DNA of 64,000 nt from Clostridium sp. 12(A) (GTDB taxonomy: Bacteria; Bacillota; Clostridia; Lachnospirales; Lachnospiraceae): the NCBI GenBank assembly GCA_000526575.1, contig JAGI01000002.1, positions 1,364,001-1,428,000 of the forward strand, written 5' to 3'. The notes under the pieces were generated by a model that was not told the origin of the DNA, searched no databases, and saw only the letters and a list, made by a program, of their open reading frames with translations. The position numbers and the translations under genes are program-made. Shown piece after piece: positions 24,495-34,279 of the stretch. How positions within the stretch are numbered: position 1 is the first letter of the stretch; the number at the start of each line of letters is the position of its first letter.

Positions 24495-26294
24495 ATGGCA
24501 ATCAAAAAAATATTTACAGCAATATCAAGAATTAAGGTACAAAAACAGCTTTCCATCATCTTTTTTATTGCTATTTTTATTCCTGTTATTTCTATCGGTA
24601 ATTATCTTGTATACAATACACGCTCTTTACTGTTTCGCCATTATGAAGATCAGTCCCGCTCCGATAATCTTCGTGTCAAGTCTCTACTCCTTGATTTAAC
24701 CTCAAATATATATATAAAAGCGGAGTCATTATCTTCCGATAAAGAATTAATCCAGCTTTTAAGCACCGTTTATCCCTCACCGGATGAAGCTGTCAGGGCA
24801 ATGGAAAATTATAAGGGCTTTGAGACGCTTTTATCACAGGATATGTCAATCCAGCAGATTTCAATCTATACTCAAAACAACTCTCTGCCAGAAAGCAAAT
24901 ATATTCACCCAATTTCTTCTGACTTAAAAAAAGAGAACTGGTTTGAACAGGCTTATACGACCGTTACTCCTTTTTGGACCGCAGAAGCTGTCACAGATAA
25001 CTTTGGCAATCACTCTCACATCTTATGTCTCCACACCAGAATCTTTCTCCCTCAGATACATAGTTTCGCAATCCTGAATTTATCTGTGAGCAACAATCAT
25101 ATGAAAAATCGAATTGAAAACAGCTCACTGAACACCGTTCTGTGGTTAAATGAGGGAGAAATATTTTATAGCAGCAAGAAACAGACCATGGGGCAATCTC
25201 TAAAAGCATATGCTGCCGGCCCCAATGGGTCCTATCTTGGCAGAATCAATCTACCGGAACAAAAAGTGATCGGCTGCGTATCTACCCTTTCTACTACATA
25301 CTCCAATGACTTATTCTATCTGGCGTCACTAAATGAGAATGGCTACCCATATATGAACAAGATAACTTGTCTTTATCTTGGAATTCTTATACTGATTCTC
25401 TTAATCACCAGTGCATTCATCTACACATACTCCCGATATTTCAGCCGCCGGATTATTACACTTCGGGAGACCATGCACAATGCAAGTCAGGGGAACTATA
25501 ACATCATTGACACCTTCCACGGAAAAGATGAAATTTCTGAGGCATTTGCAGACTTAAATGTCATGATACACGATATTCTTCAGAAAGAGGCCTCTGTATA
25601 TGAAGCCCAGATTCGGACGCAGCAACTGACCAACCAGCAGCAGCAAATGGAATTTAAGATGCTCTCCAGTCAGATCAATCCCCATTTTCTCTATAACACC
25701 CTGGAGACCATTCGTATGCGGTCACTAAAAGCCGGTAATTTAGATGTGGCAAATGCGGTAAAGCTCCTTGGAAAATCCATGCGCTATGTACTGGAAAACA
25801 CCACCGGCTCCTTCATCACTCTGGCAAAAGAGCTGGATTATATTGATACCTATTTATCAATCCAAAAACTGCGTTTTCATGACAGCATCAATTATTCCTT
25901 AAAGACATCACCGCAGATAGATTTAAATGAATATGAGATCATGCCTCTTCTCTTACAGCCGATTGTGGAAAATGGAGTTCTTCATGGACTGAAGGATATG
26001 GAGCAAGGCGGAACTATCATGATTCACATTATAAAAAAAGAAGAGAAGCTACATATCAAAATTTTTGACAATGGATGTGGTATGACGCAGGAAGAGATTG
26101 ACGGGATAAACCAAAGTATTTATAAGCTCCAACGGGAATCAGCAAAAAGGATCGGACTATATAATATCTATCAACGAATTCAATTATATTATGGCAAAGA
26201 TTTTGGGTTTCAGATAAAAAGCAAGAAGCATTGGGGGACCTTGGTAACGTTGATTTTACCAGCACAGGAATATAGTAGGGGGATGGGAGAATGA
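24495..26294 (+). CDS. Sensor histidine kinase, YesM type
   Basis: 599 residues. Membrane helix 1 (about 20-40), extracellular sensor of about 245 residues, membrane helix 2 (about 291-313), HAMP, then the His_kinase domain with phospho-acceptor His397 in QINPHFLYNTLE and ATPase motifs (LQPIVENGVLHG, DNGCGM). Family 5 kinases of this type sense sugars or sugar-binding proteins. The start at 24495 follows a nine-G tract; an ATG at 24477 is in frame but embedded in it. The stop overlaps the response-regulator start. Confidence 0.94.
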   Translation: MAIKKIFTAISRIKVQKQLSIIFFIAIFIPVISIGNYLVYNTRSLLFRHYEDQSRSDNLRVKSLLLDLTSNIYIKAESLSSDKELIQLLSTVYPSPDEAVRAMENYKGFETLLSQDMSIQQISIYTQNNSLPESKYIHPISSDLKKENWFEQAYTTVTPFWTAEAVTDNFGNHSHILCLHTRIFLPQIHSFAILNLSVSNNHMKNRIENSSLNTVLWLNEGEIFYSSKKQTMGQSLKAYAAGPNGSYLGRINLPEQKVIGCVSTLSTTYSNDLFYLASLNENGYPYMNKITCLYLGILILILLITSAFIYTYSRYFSRRIITLRETMHNASQGNYNIIDTFHGKDEISEAFADLNVMIHDILQKEASVYEAQIRTQQLTNQQQQMEFKMLSSQINPHFLYNTLETIRMRSLKAGNLDVANAVKLLGKSMRYVLENTTGSFITLAKELDYIDTYLSIQKLRFHDSINYSLKTSPQIDLNEYEIMPLLLQPIVENGVLHGLKDMEQGGTIMIHIIKKEEKLHIKIFDNGCGMTQEEIDGINQSIYKLQRESAKRIGLYNIYQRIQLYYGKDFGFQIKSKKHWGTLVTLILPAQEYSRGMGE

Positions 26295-27835
26295 AGCTGT
26301 TTATATCCGATGATGAAATTGATGTAAGGGAAGGAATAAGGTATTTGCTTAACTGGTCGGAACTGGGCTTTCATATCTGCGGTGAGGGAAAGAACGGACT
26401 GGATACCTTAGAGCAGATTACTAGGCTTATTCCAGACGTTGTCCTGCTGGATATCCGCATGCCCAAGCTTTCCGGCCTGGAGGTCATAAAAAAAGCAAGA
26501 GAACAGGGATTTATAGGAAAATTTATTTTGTTAAGCGGTTATTCTGATTTTTCCTACGCCCAGGAAGCCATCCGATACGGAGTGACCTGCTACCTTACTA
26601 AGCCCATTGATGAGGAGGAGCTTCAAAAAGCCGTTCTGGAAGCAAAGGAATCCATACTAAATGAACAGATTATGCAGAAAAAGCTGTTGCAATACCGAGA
26701 CAAGGCCAGAGATTCTATTTTACATGACATCCTTTTTAACAAAACCAATGATTCATTTCTGGATTATCACGATATGATGCTGGAGTCTTATGTTTATCAG
26801 GTTGTCTTATATGCAAATTACAATCAGGATTCGTACCAGGCCACATGGGATTTTGCAGAAATTCTACGGCTTGCAAATAAAAATCACAACTCTCTGGAAT
26901 ATTTGAAACAGGACCATCTGAATGTGATTATATTAAAAGGAAATTTTGCACTGAACCGGTTTCAGGAGCTGGTGGAGCATTATATCAGCCAGCCACAAAA
27001 AGGGTCTCCTTTGGATTCCCTTTTCCTTACCTATGGAAGACCCGTTTACTTAGCAGAGCACATTCATAGCTCCTTCGAGGACGCACAACTTCTTATGAAG
27101 CGCAGATTTTTTTGCCATTTTAATCAGCATGTCCTGGGCTATATGGATTTACCTAAGGAGTTTCCCACGATAAATGCCAATGCTTTTATGGAGAACACCT
27201 ACCCGGAGCAGATGGGAAACTACATTCAATCCGCTAACCGCCAAATGCTTCAAGAAGTTTTAGAGAAACTAAAAAAGGACCTCTATTATGCAGACCTTGA
27301 GGTTCCCATCGTGAAGCATACCCTGGCAGATATCATAATTCAGGTAAAATCCATCCTCACCCATACTTATGGGGGAATGGAGATACCATTTCCAAACAAT
27401 GCTGCTATTATCAGTACCATAGAAGAAAAATACTATCTATATGAAATACTGGATTTTTTTACCCTCCAGTTTGAAATGTGCATGAACGCCATCGGCTCAC
27501 CCACCCGCGAAAGCGTCATGGATGGAATCCTCCATTATATCCAGTACAATTATCAGGAGAATTTAAAACTGGGAACCATTGCAGAGCTGTTCGGATACAA
27601 CAGTTCCTATTTGGGAAAAGTGTTTCATAAAACTACCGGGAAGAGCTTTAATGCTTACCTCGATGAAGTCCGCATCGAAAGCTCCAAGAAGCTTCTTTTA
27701 AATGAGGAAAACAAGGTTTATGAAATCGCTCTCCTTGCAGGTTATACAGACGTTAATTATTTTCATAAGAAATTCAAGAAATATGTAGGGATGAGTCCTG
27801 CCGAATTTCGCAGGGGCTTATCCAAAGAGGGATAA
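26291..27835 (+). CDS. Response regulator with AraC output, YesN type
   Basis: 514 residues. Receiver domain with phospho-acceptor Asp54 (VVLLDIRMPKLSG) and Lys in CYLTKPID; a middle region of about 270 residues; C-terminal AraC double helix-turn-helix (IAELFGYNSSYLGKVFHK and VYEIALLAGYTDVNYFHKKF). Overlaps the kinase gene by 4 bases (ATGA). It likely activates the GH3 gene and the sugar ABC operon (inference from position and the shared promoter element). Confidence 0.94.
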   Translation: MKLFISDDEIDVREGIRYLLNWSELGFHICGEGKNGLDTLEQITRLIPDVVLLDIRMPKLSGLEVIKKAREQGFIGKFILLSGYSDFSYAQEAIRYGVTCYLTKPIDEEELQKAVLEAKESILNEQIMQKKLLQYRDKARDSILHDILFNKTNDSFLDYHDMMLESYVYQVVLYANYNQDSYQATWDFAEILRLANKNHNSLEYLKQDHLNVIILKGNFALNRFQELVEHYISQPQKGSPLDSLFLTYGRPVYLAEHIHSSFEDAQLLMKRRFFCHFNQHVLGYMDLPKEFPTINANAFMENTYPEQMGNYIQSANRQMLQEVLEKLKKDLYYADLEVPIVKHTLADIIIQVKSILTHTYGGMEIPFPNNAAIISTIEEKYYLYEILDFFTLQFEMCMNAIGSPTRESVMDGILHYIQYNYQENLKLGTIAELFGYNSSYLGKVFHKTTGKSFNAYLDEVRIESSKKLLLNEENKVYEIALLAGYTDVNYFHKKFKKYVGMSPAEFRRGLSKEG

Positions 27836-27841
27836 AAAGGG

Positions 27842-27881
27842 GGACATCGAGATGGAACGATTCTCGATGTCCGCTATTTTT
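27842..27881. terminator. Bidirectional terminator between YesN-type gene and sugar ABC operon
   Basis: 11-bp stem GGACATCGAGA with a 9-base loop, followed by ATTTTTAA on the plus strand and CCCTTTTTATC on the minus strand. It serves both converging operons. Confidence 0.85.
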
Positions 27882-27911
27882 AACGCCGTTTTCTTGTCAA
27901 TAATAGAACCT

Positions 27912-29669
27912 CTACTTCCCCTTATTATTGTAGTCTTCCACCGCCTTAATTCTGGAAGCCGCCAGATCTTTTGCATTCTTCATATCCACATTCAGCACCT
28001 GTTCATATCCAAGACCTTTGACGGTATCCTGCATGTGTTTTAAGATACTGTTAAATTCTGTCTCATCCTTAGAAAAGATCATCTTCCAGGAATCATCTAC
28101 AATCACAGCCTTACACTGTCCACGAAGGGTAGTAATATCAGAGCCTTCTTCCGGCTGAAGATAGGAAGTCCCCGGAGCCACTGACAGTGCATGGTTGTTT
28201 TCCAAAAATTCAATGGTGGTCTTTGCCCCGCCGGATTTTTCCTGCCAGTCAAGATCCAGGGGTGTTGTTCTCTTTGCTAATTCCGAAGACCACATGCTGG
28301 TCAGATAAGGTTCGTTGATTCTCGGATCAATATCAACAATAGACAGGGTTTTAAAGTTTAACGCACATACTCCATCCTTCCAGGAGCCGCCGCCCCACTC
28401 CTCTGGGACAGATACATCATTATTAGGCAGTGCCTTTTCCCCAAAGTCTGTAAAGACTGCTTTCCCATCTTTTATCTCCCAGGTCAGGCCTTCGATTCCT
28501 GCTGCCCCATTGGCCTGCCCTGCCAGCTCCATTCCTTCCGGTGAATACAGCCAGTCAATGAATTCTGCGATTCTTTCCGGATGCTTTGTCTGGCTGCCAA
28601 TGGCTATAATCGTCTTTCCATTGCCGCTTGGATAGCAGCCAAAGGAAAACGGAGAACTTCCGTTTATATAAGCTGGCATGAACCCTTTTCCCATGTTCTT
28701 GTGTTCCACTGTGTTATAATAGGACGATCCCTGGAAGGACCAGAGAGAGGTCAGAATCTGACCGTCACGGTATTTATCGGATAAAATATCGTAATTTTGT
28801 GTGGTAGATTCCGGGTCAATCACTCCAGCCTGATTTGCCTGAAACAGAAATTTCAATGCTTTTACATAATAGCCATCACTGGAGGTAATATCCTGGCTGT
28901 CACTTCCGTCTGCTTTGACTAATACAAAGCCAATTTCATTATAACCATATAAAGAGGCGTAGTTTTTCGCTCCTACCATCATGTTGTCATCCCAGTCTTT
29001 GAATAATGAGATGGCATAAGTCTTTTTGCCAGAATCGCTTTTCGGTGTATTCTCCTGCATGGATTTCATCACCGGAATAAAGTCCTCTAACGATTCCATC
29101 GCCGGATATCCGATGGCCTTATAAGAATCCCACCTCACGTATGGAGATACCAGCGGCTCGATCCCCTCTGAAGATACTAACGGTGACTGATTGGATATTT
29201 CGCCTGGAATGCCATAGATTCCCTTGGTAGCCAAGTCTCCGTTCATGATATCAATTGCATCTTTATAATTGGTTAAAACTGCTTTATCTTTTAAAAGACT
29301 GGTCATATCCATAAGAAGCCCGGCTTTTACCATATTTTCAAAGCGTCCGTTCTCTGTTTTAGAAATGATAAGATCTCCCAGATTCCCTGCGGCAGAGCGG
29401 GTCTGGAATAAAGTATCTCCGCCTCCTGCCACATTAGGAGCGATAATATTAAGCTCCATATTAAATTTATCTTTTACCACCTTTGCAAACCAGCCGGATT
29501 GAATACCCTGATAATTCGCCAAGGTATCAAATACATCTACGGTGATAAATTCATCCTTTTTTTCATTGCCACTGCCAGATGAACTGGTGGTTTCCTTGCC
29601 GCATCCTGCCAATATGGTCGTGGCTGCAATAATCGTACAGAGCAGTAAACTTGTAATCCTCTTTTTCAT
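27912..29669 (-). CDS. Sugar-binding lipoprotein of ABC importer
   Basis: 585 residues, family 1 extracellular solute-binding protein of the LplA/YtcQ kind. Signal peptide with lipobox ILAGC (Cys23), then a large sugar-binding fold (NLGDLIISKTENGRFENMVKAG near the N-terminus, IAEFIDWLYSPEG in the C-terminal half). Proteins this long usually bind oligosaccharides. Last gene of the operon after both permeases; AAGGAG precedes the ATG. Paired with GH3 and a YesMN system, so a beta-glucoside or related oligosaccharide is likely (inference). Confidence 0.92.
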   Translation of the reverse strand: MKKRITSLLLCTIIAATTILAGCGKETTSSSGSGNEKKDEFITVDVFDTLANYQGIQSGWFAKVVKDKFNMELNIIAPNVAGGGDTLFQTRSAAGNLGDLIISKTENGRFENMVKAGLLMDMTSLLKDKAVLTNYKDAIDIMNGDLATKGIYGIPGEISNQSPLVSSEGIEPLVSPYVRWDSYKAIGYPAMESLEDFIPVMKSMQENTPKSDSGKKTYAISLFKDWDDNMMVGAKNYASLYGYNEIGFVLVKADGSDSQDITSSDGYYVKALKFLFQANQAGVIDPESTTQNYDILSDKYRDGQILTSLWSFQGSSYYNTVEHKNMGKGFMPAYINGSSPFSFGCYPSGNGKTIIAIGSQTKHPERIAEFIDWLYSPEGMELAGQANGAAGIEGLTWEIKDGKAVFTDFGEKALPNNDVSVPEEWGGGSWKDGVCALNFKTLSIVDIDPRINEPYLTSMWSSELAKRTTPLDLDWQEKSGGAKTTIEFLENNHALSVAPGTSYLQPEEGSDITTLRGQCKAVIVDDSWKMIFSKDETEFNSILKHMQDTVKGLGYEQVLNVDMKNAKDLAASRIKAVEDYNNKGK

Positions 29670-29686
29670 TCTCTCTCTCTCTCCTT

Positions 29687-30607
29687 TTAACCTTTTACCG
29701 ATCCGATCATAATTCCCTTTACAAAAAATTGCTGGAAAATCGGATAAACAAACAAAATTGGAAGCACTACGATGACAGACACCGTCATGCGGATGGAAGT
29801 TGGCGTCTGCTGGGAGGCCAGGGCAACAGCACTCACAGCAGAGGTTCCATTATTTCTTACCATTGCCGCCAGTGAACTGGCCTGATTGATATACGTATAT
29901 AGTAAATACTGTAAGGAATATAATTTTTGATCCGTCACATAAATCAAGGTATCCTGAAATGAATTCCACTGCCCGACTGCTGAAAAAATCGCCACAGTCG
30001 CCAGTATGGGTTTTGCTGTGGGAAGTATAATCCTTCTAAATACAGTGAAAATCCCCGCGCCATCCATTTCTGCTGCCTCCTGTAAGGATCTTGGTATGGA
30101 TTCTATATATGTCTTAACAAGAATGATATTAAATGGCTGTATAATGACCGGAATGACGTATACCCAAAAAGTATTGGTCAGATGCAGTGTTTTCATGGTG
30201 ATAAACATTGGAATGAGTCCGGCATTAAAATACATGGTAATGATGAAAAACCGATACCAGAACCTCCTTTTCCACATCTTCTCCTGGGTAAATATAAATC
30301 CCAAAAACCCAGAGGCCAATACCGTAAAGGCCGTACCGATCACAGTTCTTCCAATTGATACAAGAGCCGATCTTAATAAGCCATTAATTAATAATACCTG
30401 CTTATAATTATCAAAATGAATGGATCTGGGCAAAAAACGAATGGAGCCATTGGCGCTTAAATCATTGGCGCTGATGGTATTGATGATCATATAGTAAAAC
30501 GGATAAAAACAGATGAGAGTGATTATGAAGAATACGAAGTAATTAATTATGTTAAAAGTCAAATCGTTGCATTTTATTATTTTGCGTTTCTTATTCCTGG
30601 TTCCCAC
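29687..30607 (-). CDS. Sugar ABC importer permease, LplC/YtcP type
   Basis: 306 residues, six membrane segments, EAA loop EAAEMDGAGIFTVFRRIILP. GTG start with a G-rich ribosome site 8 bases upstream. It follows the other permease by 14 bases. No ATPase gene is in the cluster, so a shared MsmX-like ATPase encoded elsewhere probably drives it, as known for LplABC/YtcQP systems. Confidence 0.94.
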   Translation of the reverse strand: MGTRNKKRKIIKCNDLTFNIINYFVFFIITLICFYPFYYMIINTISANDLSANGSIRFLPRSIHFDNYKQVLLINGLLRSALVSIGRTVIGTAFTVLASGFLGFIFTQEKMWKRRFWYRFFIITMYFNAGLIPMFITMKTLHLTNTFWVYVIPVIIQPFNIILVKTYIESIPRSLQEAAEMDGAGIFTVFRRIILPTAKPILATVAIFSAVGQWNSFQDTLIYVTDQKLYSLQYLLYTYINQASSLAAMVRNNGTSAVSAVALASQQTPTSIRMTVSVIVVLPILFVYPIFQQFFVKGIMIGSVKG

Positions 30608-30621
30608 GAAACATTCCCCCC

Positions 30622-31554
30622 TTAAATAATGGACTCCCCACGTGTTTTCTTGGACACAAAGTTAACTATGGCAAGCAAGATTAAACTGATTATGCTCTTT
30701 AACATACTGATAGCAGTGGCAAGGGACAAGCTGCTTCCTGTCATGCCTATATTATACACGTACAGATCCAATACCTGAATATGCTCTTTGTTAAAAGAAT
30801 TCTGGAATACATAATACTGATCCATTCCATTATTTAAGAAGTTGGCAACCGACATCATCAGCAAAACAAAAAACGTCGGCATCAAGGATGGTAGGGTGAT
30901 TTCCTTCATCAAGCGGAACCTGTTGGCACCATCGACCCGGGCTGCCTCATAAAGCTCTGAATCGATTCCGGCAATTGCTGCCAGATAAAGGATTGCCCCC
31001 CAGCCCAGTCCTTTCCACACATTCCAAAAGGTCATCCACGAATAGATATGAGCATCACTGTCTAAAAATTTAATTGGCTGGGTGATGATACCCAGATGCA
31101 GAAGCAGAGAATTTACCATACCGCCATCTGTAAACAGGCTGAATGCCACAGAATAGACTAATACCCAGCTTATAAAATTGGGAAGTGCCGTTAATGTCTG
31201 TACCACATTCTTAAACCATTTGCATTTTATCTCATTGAGAAATAAGGCAAATCCAATGGGAAATACAGAGGTAAGAATCCCCAATAGGCTCATTGCAAGT
31301 GTGTTCTTCATGACCTGAACGATCTGCGCTACCTGAGTTTTATTTGCAAAAAGCGTTTGAAACCATTTCCAGCCTACAAAATCACACTGTGACAATTTAA
31401 GGGGTGGCTTATAATCGTAAAACGCATAAATCCAGCCATGCAGCGGAAAATAGGAAAACAGAAAACTCAGTATGATAAACGGTACAATACAGTAAAACAA
31501 CCTGCGGCTTTGCAACGTGGTCTTAGATGCTTTTGTTGTTACAGATTTTTTCAT
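30622..31554 (-). CDS. Sugar ABC importer permease, LplB/YteP type
   Basis: 310 residues with six membrane segments and EAA loop EAARVDGANRFRLMKEITLP. I chose the ATG at 31554 (AAGGAG 8 bases upstream) over a GTG three codons earlier. First gene of the permease-permease-binding protein operon; its promoter carries the element shared with GH3. Confidence 0.93.
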   Translation of the reverse strand: MKKSVTTKASKTTLQSRRLFYCIVPFIILSFLFSYFPLHGWIYAFYDYKPPLKLSQCDFVGWKWFQTLFANKTQVAQIVQVMKNTLAMSLLGILTSVFPIGFALFLNEIKCKWFKNVVQTLTALPNFISWVLVYSVAFSLFTDGGMVNSLLLHLGIITQPIKFLDSDAHIYSWMTFWNVWKGLGWGAILYLAAIAGIDSELYEAARVDGANRFRLMKEITLPSLMPTFFVLLMMSVANFLNNGMDQYYVFQNSFNKEHIQVLDLYVYNIGMTGSSLSLATAISMLKSIISLILLAIVNFVSKKTRGESII

Positions 31555-31600
31555 TCCTTTCACTCCTTCACGTTTTGCTGAACCTTACTTTGTTTGATTT

Positions 31601-31631
31601 ATTATACCATTCCGTTTTTTTCGAAGCATAC
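31601..31631 (-). promoter_or_regulatory. Promoter of the sugar ABC operon with GTATGCTTC element
   Basis: Minus-strand extended -10 box TGGTATAAT (TATAAT at 31601-31606) with GTATGCTTC (31623-31631) 16 bases upstream in place of a -35 box. Same arrangement as at the GH3 gene. Confidence 0.5.
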
Positions 31632-31836
31632 CAATGAAATCTGACTGTTAATATAGAAAAAAACGATATTTTTCTCTTTTCTTATAAAACCTCTATTTCT
31701 TTCCATATTTTGTGTTGATTATTGCCAGTAATATTTCACCTTCCTGTAACATATCTAACAGCTTAAAATGATAATTAAGCCTTCCTTACACCTGGAAATC
31801 TTATGAAAAACACTTGTAAATATCATGTTGAGTGTA

Positions 31837-31868
31837 CAAAAAAAGACAGGAACTATTTCTTCCTGTCT
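31837..31868 (-). terminator. Terminator after the two-component kinase gene
   Basis: Minus-strand stem AGACAGGAA with a 7-base loop followed by TTTTTTT. It lies directly past the histidine kinase stop codon. Confidence 0.8.
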
Positions 31869-31871
31869 CTC

Positions 31872-33275
31872 TTATTGCATCTTCCCCTTATTGATTGTTT
31901 TTGGAAGGCTTACGGTAAAGCTGCTTCCCTTCTCCAGGGTGCTTTCAGCCACTACATTTCCACCGTGAGCTGTGACTATGGACTTTACAATGGCAAGTCC
32001 GATTCCTGCACCTCCTGTCTTTCTATCTCTGGATTTATCGGAACGATAAAACCGTTCAAAGACGAGGGCAAGCTCCCGTTCCGGGATTCCGATTCCGTTA
32101 TCACTTACCTTTATGATGCCGTCATTTGGAGTTTCCGAAACTACCACTTTTACGCTCCCGCCCTCAGGCGTATATTTCATTGCATTGGAAAGAAGGTTTG
32201 CAACGACCTGGCTGATCCGGTCCTTATCTGCTTCCACCATTACGGGCGTTCCCTCTAAATCAAAGGATAGGTTTCTCTTTACCAATTCCCCGTTCATGGT
32301 GTCGGATACAATTTGAACAAGGTTTAAAAGATCTACCTTTGATTTCTTTAACACCAGATTTTCACTTTCCATTCTGGCAAGCTGCTCTAAATCAGCAACC
32401 AGAGTACCAAGACGCTTTACCTCTTCAAAGCAGCTGCTAAGCCGGCTGTAGGTAGGTTCCCATAAGCCTTCCATCATTGCCTCCAGATGGGAGCTTAAGG
32501 AGGTAAGGGGTGTCCTAAGCTCATGGGCTACATCAGCAGTGAGACGCTTTCTTAAGCTCTCCTGCTTTCCCAGACCGTCTGACAGCTGGTTGATGGCTTC
32601 CGCAAGATCATCAAGCTCTTTGATTCTGGTACCAGGCTCAAACCTTATGTTATAATTCCCTTCGGAAATCTCTTTTGCAATGTAGGCCGTCTTAGTAACC
32701 GGACGGGAAATCCGCCTGGCAAGCAAACAGCCAGCAATGATAGAACAAACACCAGATAAGATACCTATGAAGATCAGCACCTTATTCATGACATTGATAA
32801 AATCAAAATCAGCTTCGTTCATGAAAAATGGTCCGTAATATTTAATGGAAAGACTTCCAATCTCTTTTCCATTCTGGTTCAGCTCATAGACATTGTCCAC
32901 AAAGCCGCCTTTGGAGCCTCTCTCTTCCATTCGTACGGATATTTCATCCATGATCTGTCCACAAAGACTCATATCGTGATTTTCAGCGTCCCATACTACG
33001 TTATGGCCTGCATCATACAGCTTTATGATATAACCGTCATATAAGGCATTCATTCCAATGGCATGAACATAATCCTGCTTCCAGACCCGTTTTAATCCAT
33101 CATACTGCTTGCTTAGCTCATCAACAATATTTTCCCGCCTCTCTTCTCCCAGCTGAATGATGTACTTTTCAAACTCCCGGCTGATGAGCCAGTTGGAAAG
33201 AATTCCCGTTAAGAAGACGGTAAGAAACAGGATGAGAAAGATGGATAGTGAAAGCTGTTTTCTTAAGCTTTTCAT
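31872..33275 (-). CDS. Sensor histidine kinase (HAMP, HisKA, HATPase)
   Basis: 467 residues. Membrane helices at about 9-31 and 164-187 enclose an extracellular domain; HAMP at about 187-240; HisKA with His251 in VAHELRTPLTSL; HATPase with NLLSNAMKYTP, DNGIGIP and GGAGIGLAIVK. Paired with the OmpR-type regulator 4 bases upstream. The copper operon lies just upstream on the same strand, so a copper-sensing CusS-like role is plausible, but the sensor domain has no obvious Met/His-rich site. The start at 33275 has GGAGGG before it. Confidence 0.93.
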   Translation of the reverse strand: MKSLRKQLSLSIFLILFLTVFLTGILSNWLISREFEKYIIQLGEERRENIVDELSKQYDGLKRVWKQDYVHAIGMNALYDGYIIKLYDAGHNVVWDAENHDMSLCGQIMDEISVRMEERGSKGGFVDNVYELNQNGKEIGSLSIKYYGPFFMNEADFDFINVMNKVLIFIGILSGVCSIIAGCLLARRISRPVTKTAYIAKEISEGNYNIRFEPGTRIKELDDLAEAINQLSDGLGKQESLRKRLTADVAHELRTPLTSLSSHLEAMMEGLWEPTYSRLSSCFEEVKRLGTLVADLEQLARMESENLVLKKSKVDLLNLVQIVSDTMNGELVKRNLSFDLEGTPVMVEADKDRISQVVANLLSNAMKYTPEGGSVKVVVSETPNDGIIKVSDNGIGIPERELALVFERFYRSDKSRDRKTGGAGIGLAIVKSIVTAHGGNVVAESTLEKGSSFTVSLPKTINKGKMQ

Positions 33276-33279
33276 GGCT

Positions 33280-33978
33280 TTACCCTCCAAACTTATATCC
33301 AAGACCTGGTATGGTCAGGACATAGACTGGGGATTTAGGATCGTCTTCAATCTTTTTTCTTATGTTCTTGATATGGCTGTCAATGGCCCTGTCGTATCCT
33401 GCGAAGCCTTTATCCATGGCAGTTTCAATCAGCTCTTCTCTTGTAAATACCTTTCCAGGGTATTTGATGAGGGCGGATAATATGTTTCGCTCACTGGGGG
33501 TCAGGGTCACAGGCGTTCCATGTTTTTTTACTTCATTCTTCTCAAAGTCCACGATGAGATCTCCGTCCCGCCAGGAATTTAACCTGGTCAATGGGATTAA
33601 ATCAGGCTCTGTTCTGCGAAGAACGGCTTCAATTCGGGCATAAAGCTCCTTTAAACCAAAGGGCTTAATCACATAATCATCGGCTCCAAGAGAAAAGCCT
33701 TCTACCACATCATTTTCCTCTACCTTTGCCGTAAGCATGATGATGGGAACCCGGGACTTTTTCCTTATGGCGCTGCATACCTCTTCTCCCGAAAGATCAG
33801 GAAGCATCAGGTCAAGAAGGACAAGGGAGATGTTTTCGGCCTCGAATATCTCCAGTGCCTTTTTCCCATTTTCCGCAGGGATGGGGCAAAAGCCTTTGCT
33901 TTTTAAAAGAAGGCAGACGACCTCCAGGATTTTAGGCTCATCGTCCACCACAAGTACATTTTTTAAGTTCTTAATCAT
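33280..33978 (-). CDS. OmpR-family response regulator
   Basis: 232 residues. Receiver with acidic pocket VVDDEP, phospho-acceptor Asp56 (LLDLMLPDLSG) and Lys105, then the winged-helix output (LTPSERNILSALIKYPGKVFTR ends the first half, DSHIKNIRKKIEDD the second). It regulates DNA targets with the kinase that follows. It is separated from copZ by a terminator, so the pair may be read from its own promoter or by read-through from the copper operon. Confidence 0.94.
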   Translation of the reverse strand: MIKNLKNVLVVDDEPKILEVVCLLLKSKGFCPIPAENGKKALEIFEAENISLVLLDLMLPDLSGEEVCSAIRKKSRVPIIMLTAKVEENDVVEGFSLGADDYVIKPFGLKELYARIEAVLRRTEPDLIPLTRLNSWRDGDLIVDFEKNEVKKHGTPVTLTPSERNILSALIKYPGKVFTREELIETAMDKGFAGYDRAIDSHIKNIRKKIEDDPKSPVYVLTIPGLGYKFGG

Positions 33979-34009
33979 CCGAACACCTCAATCCATATCC
34001 AAAATAAGC

Positions 34010-34043
34010 AGGAAAAGCGGGAACCGCCCTTAAGCGATTCCCG
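34010..34043 (-). terminator. Terminator after copZ
   Basis: Minus-strand stem CGGGAATCGC against GCGGTTCCCG (one mismatch, short loop) followed by CTTTTCC. It lies between copZ and the response regulator. The T-run is short, so read-through is likely. Confidence 0.6.
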
Positions 34044-34049
34044 ACTTCT

Positions 34050-34259
34050 TTATTCCACTACGTCGTAGCCCTGATCTTCAATTTCAAATTTGATTTTGTC
34101 AATAGGAGCCTTATCCGGATCATGATCTACAGTTACTGTTTTTGCTTCTAAGTCTACGGAAACGTTAGACACTCCATCTACTTCTCCAACTGCACCTGTC
34201 ACTGCTTTCACACAATGCTGACAGGACATACCTTCTACTTTTAAAATTGTTGTTGCCAT
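34050..34259 (-). CDS. copZ: Copper chaperone CopZ
   Basis: 69 residues, one HMA domain with the copper motif GMSCQHC (Cys13, Cys16). Carries Cu(I) in the cytoplasm to the exporter CopA, encoded upstream in the same operon. GGAGG lies 9 bases before the ATG. Confidence 0.94.
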   Translation of the reverse strand: MATTILKVEGMSCQHCVKAVTGAVGEVDGVSNVSVDLEAKTVTVDHDPDKAPIDKIKFEIEDQGYDVVE

Positions 34260-34279
34260 TTGCAATACCTCCATTATTT

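Larger units (their letters stand above)
31555..31871. other. Intergenic region upstream of the sugar ABC operon
   Basis: About 317 bases. It contains the operon promoter (31601-31631) and the terminator of the kinase gene (31837-31868). The AT-rich middle part shows no gene with a ribosome site. Confidence 0.6.
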
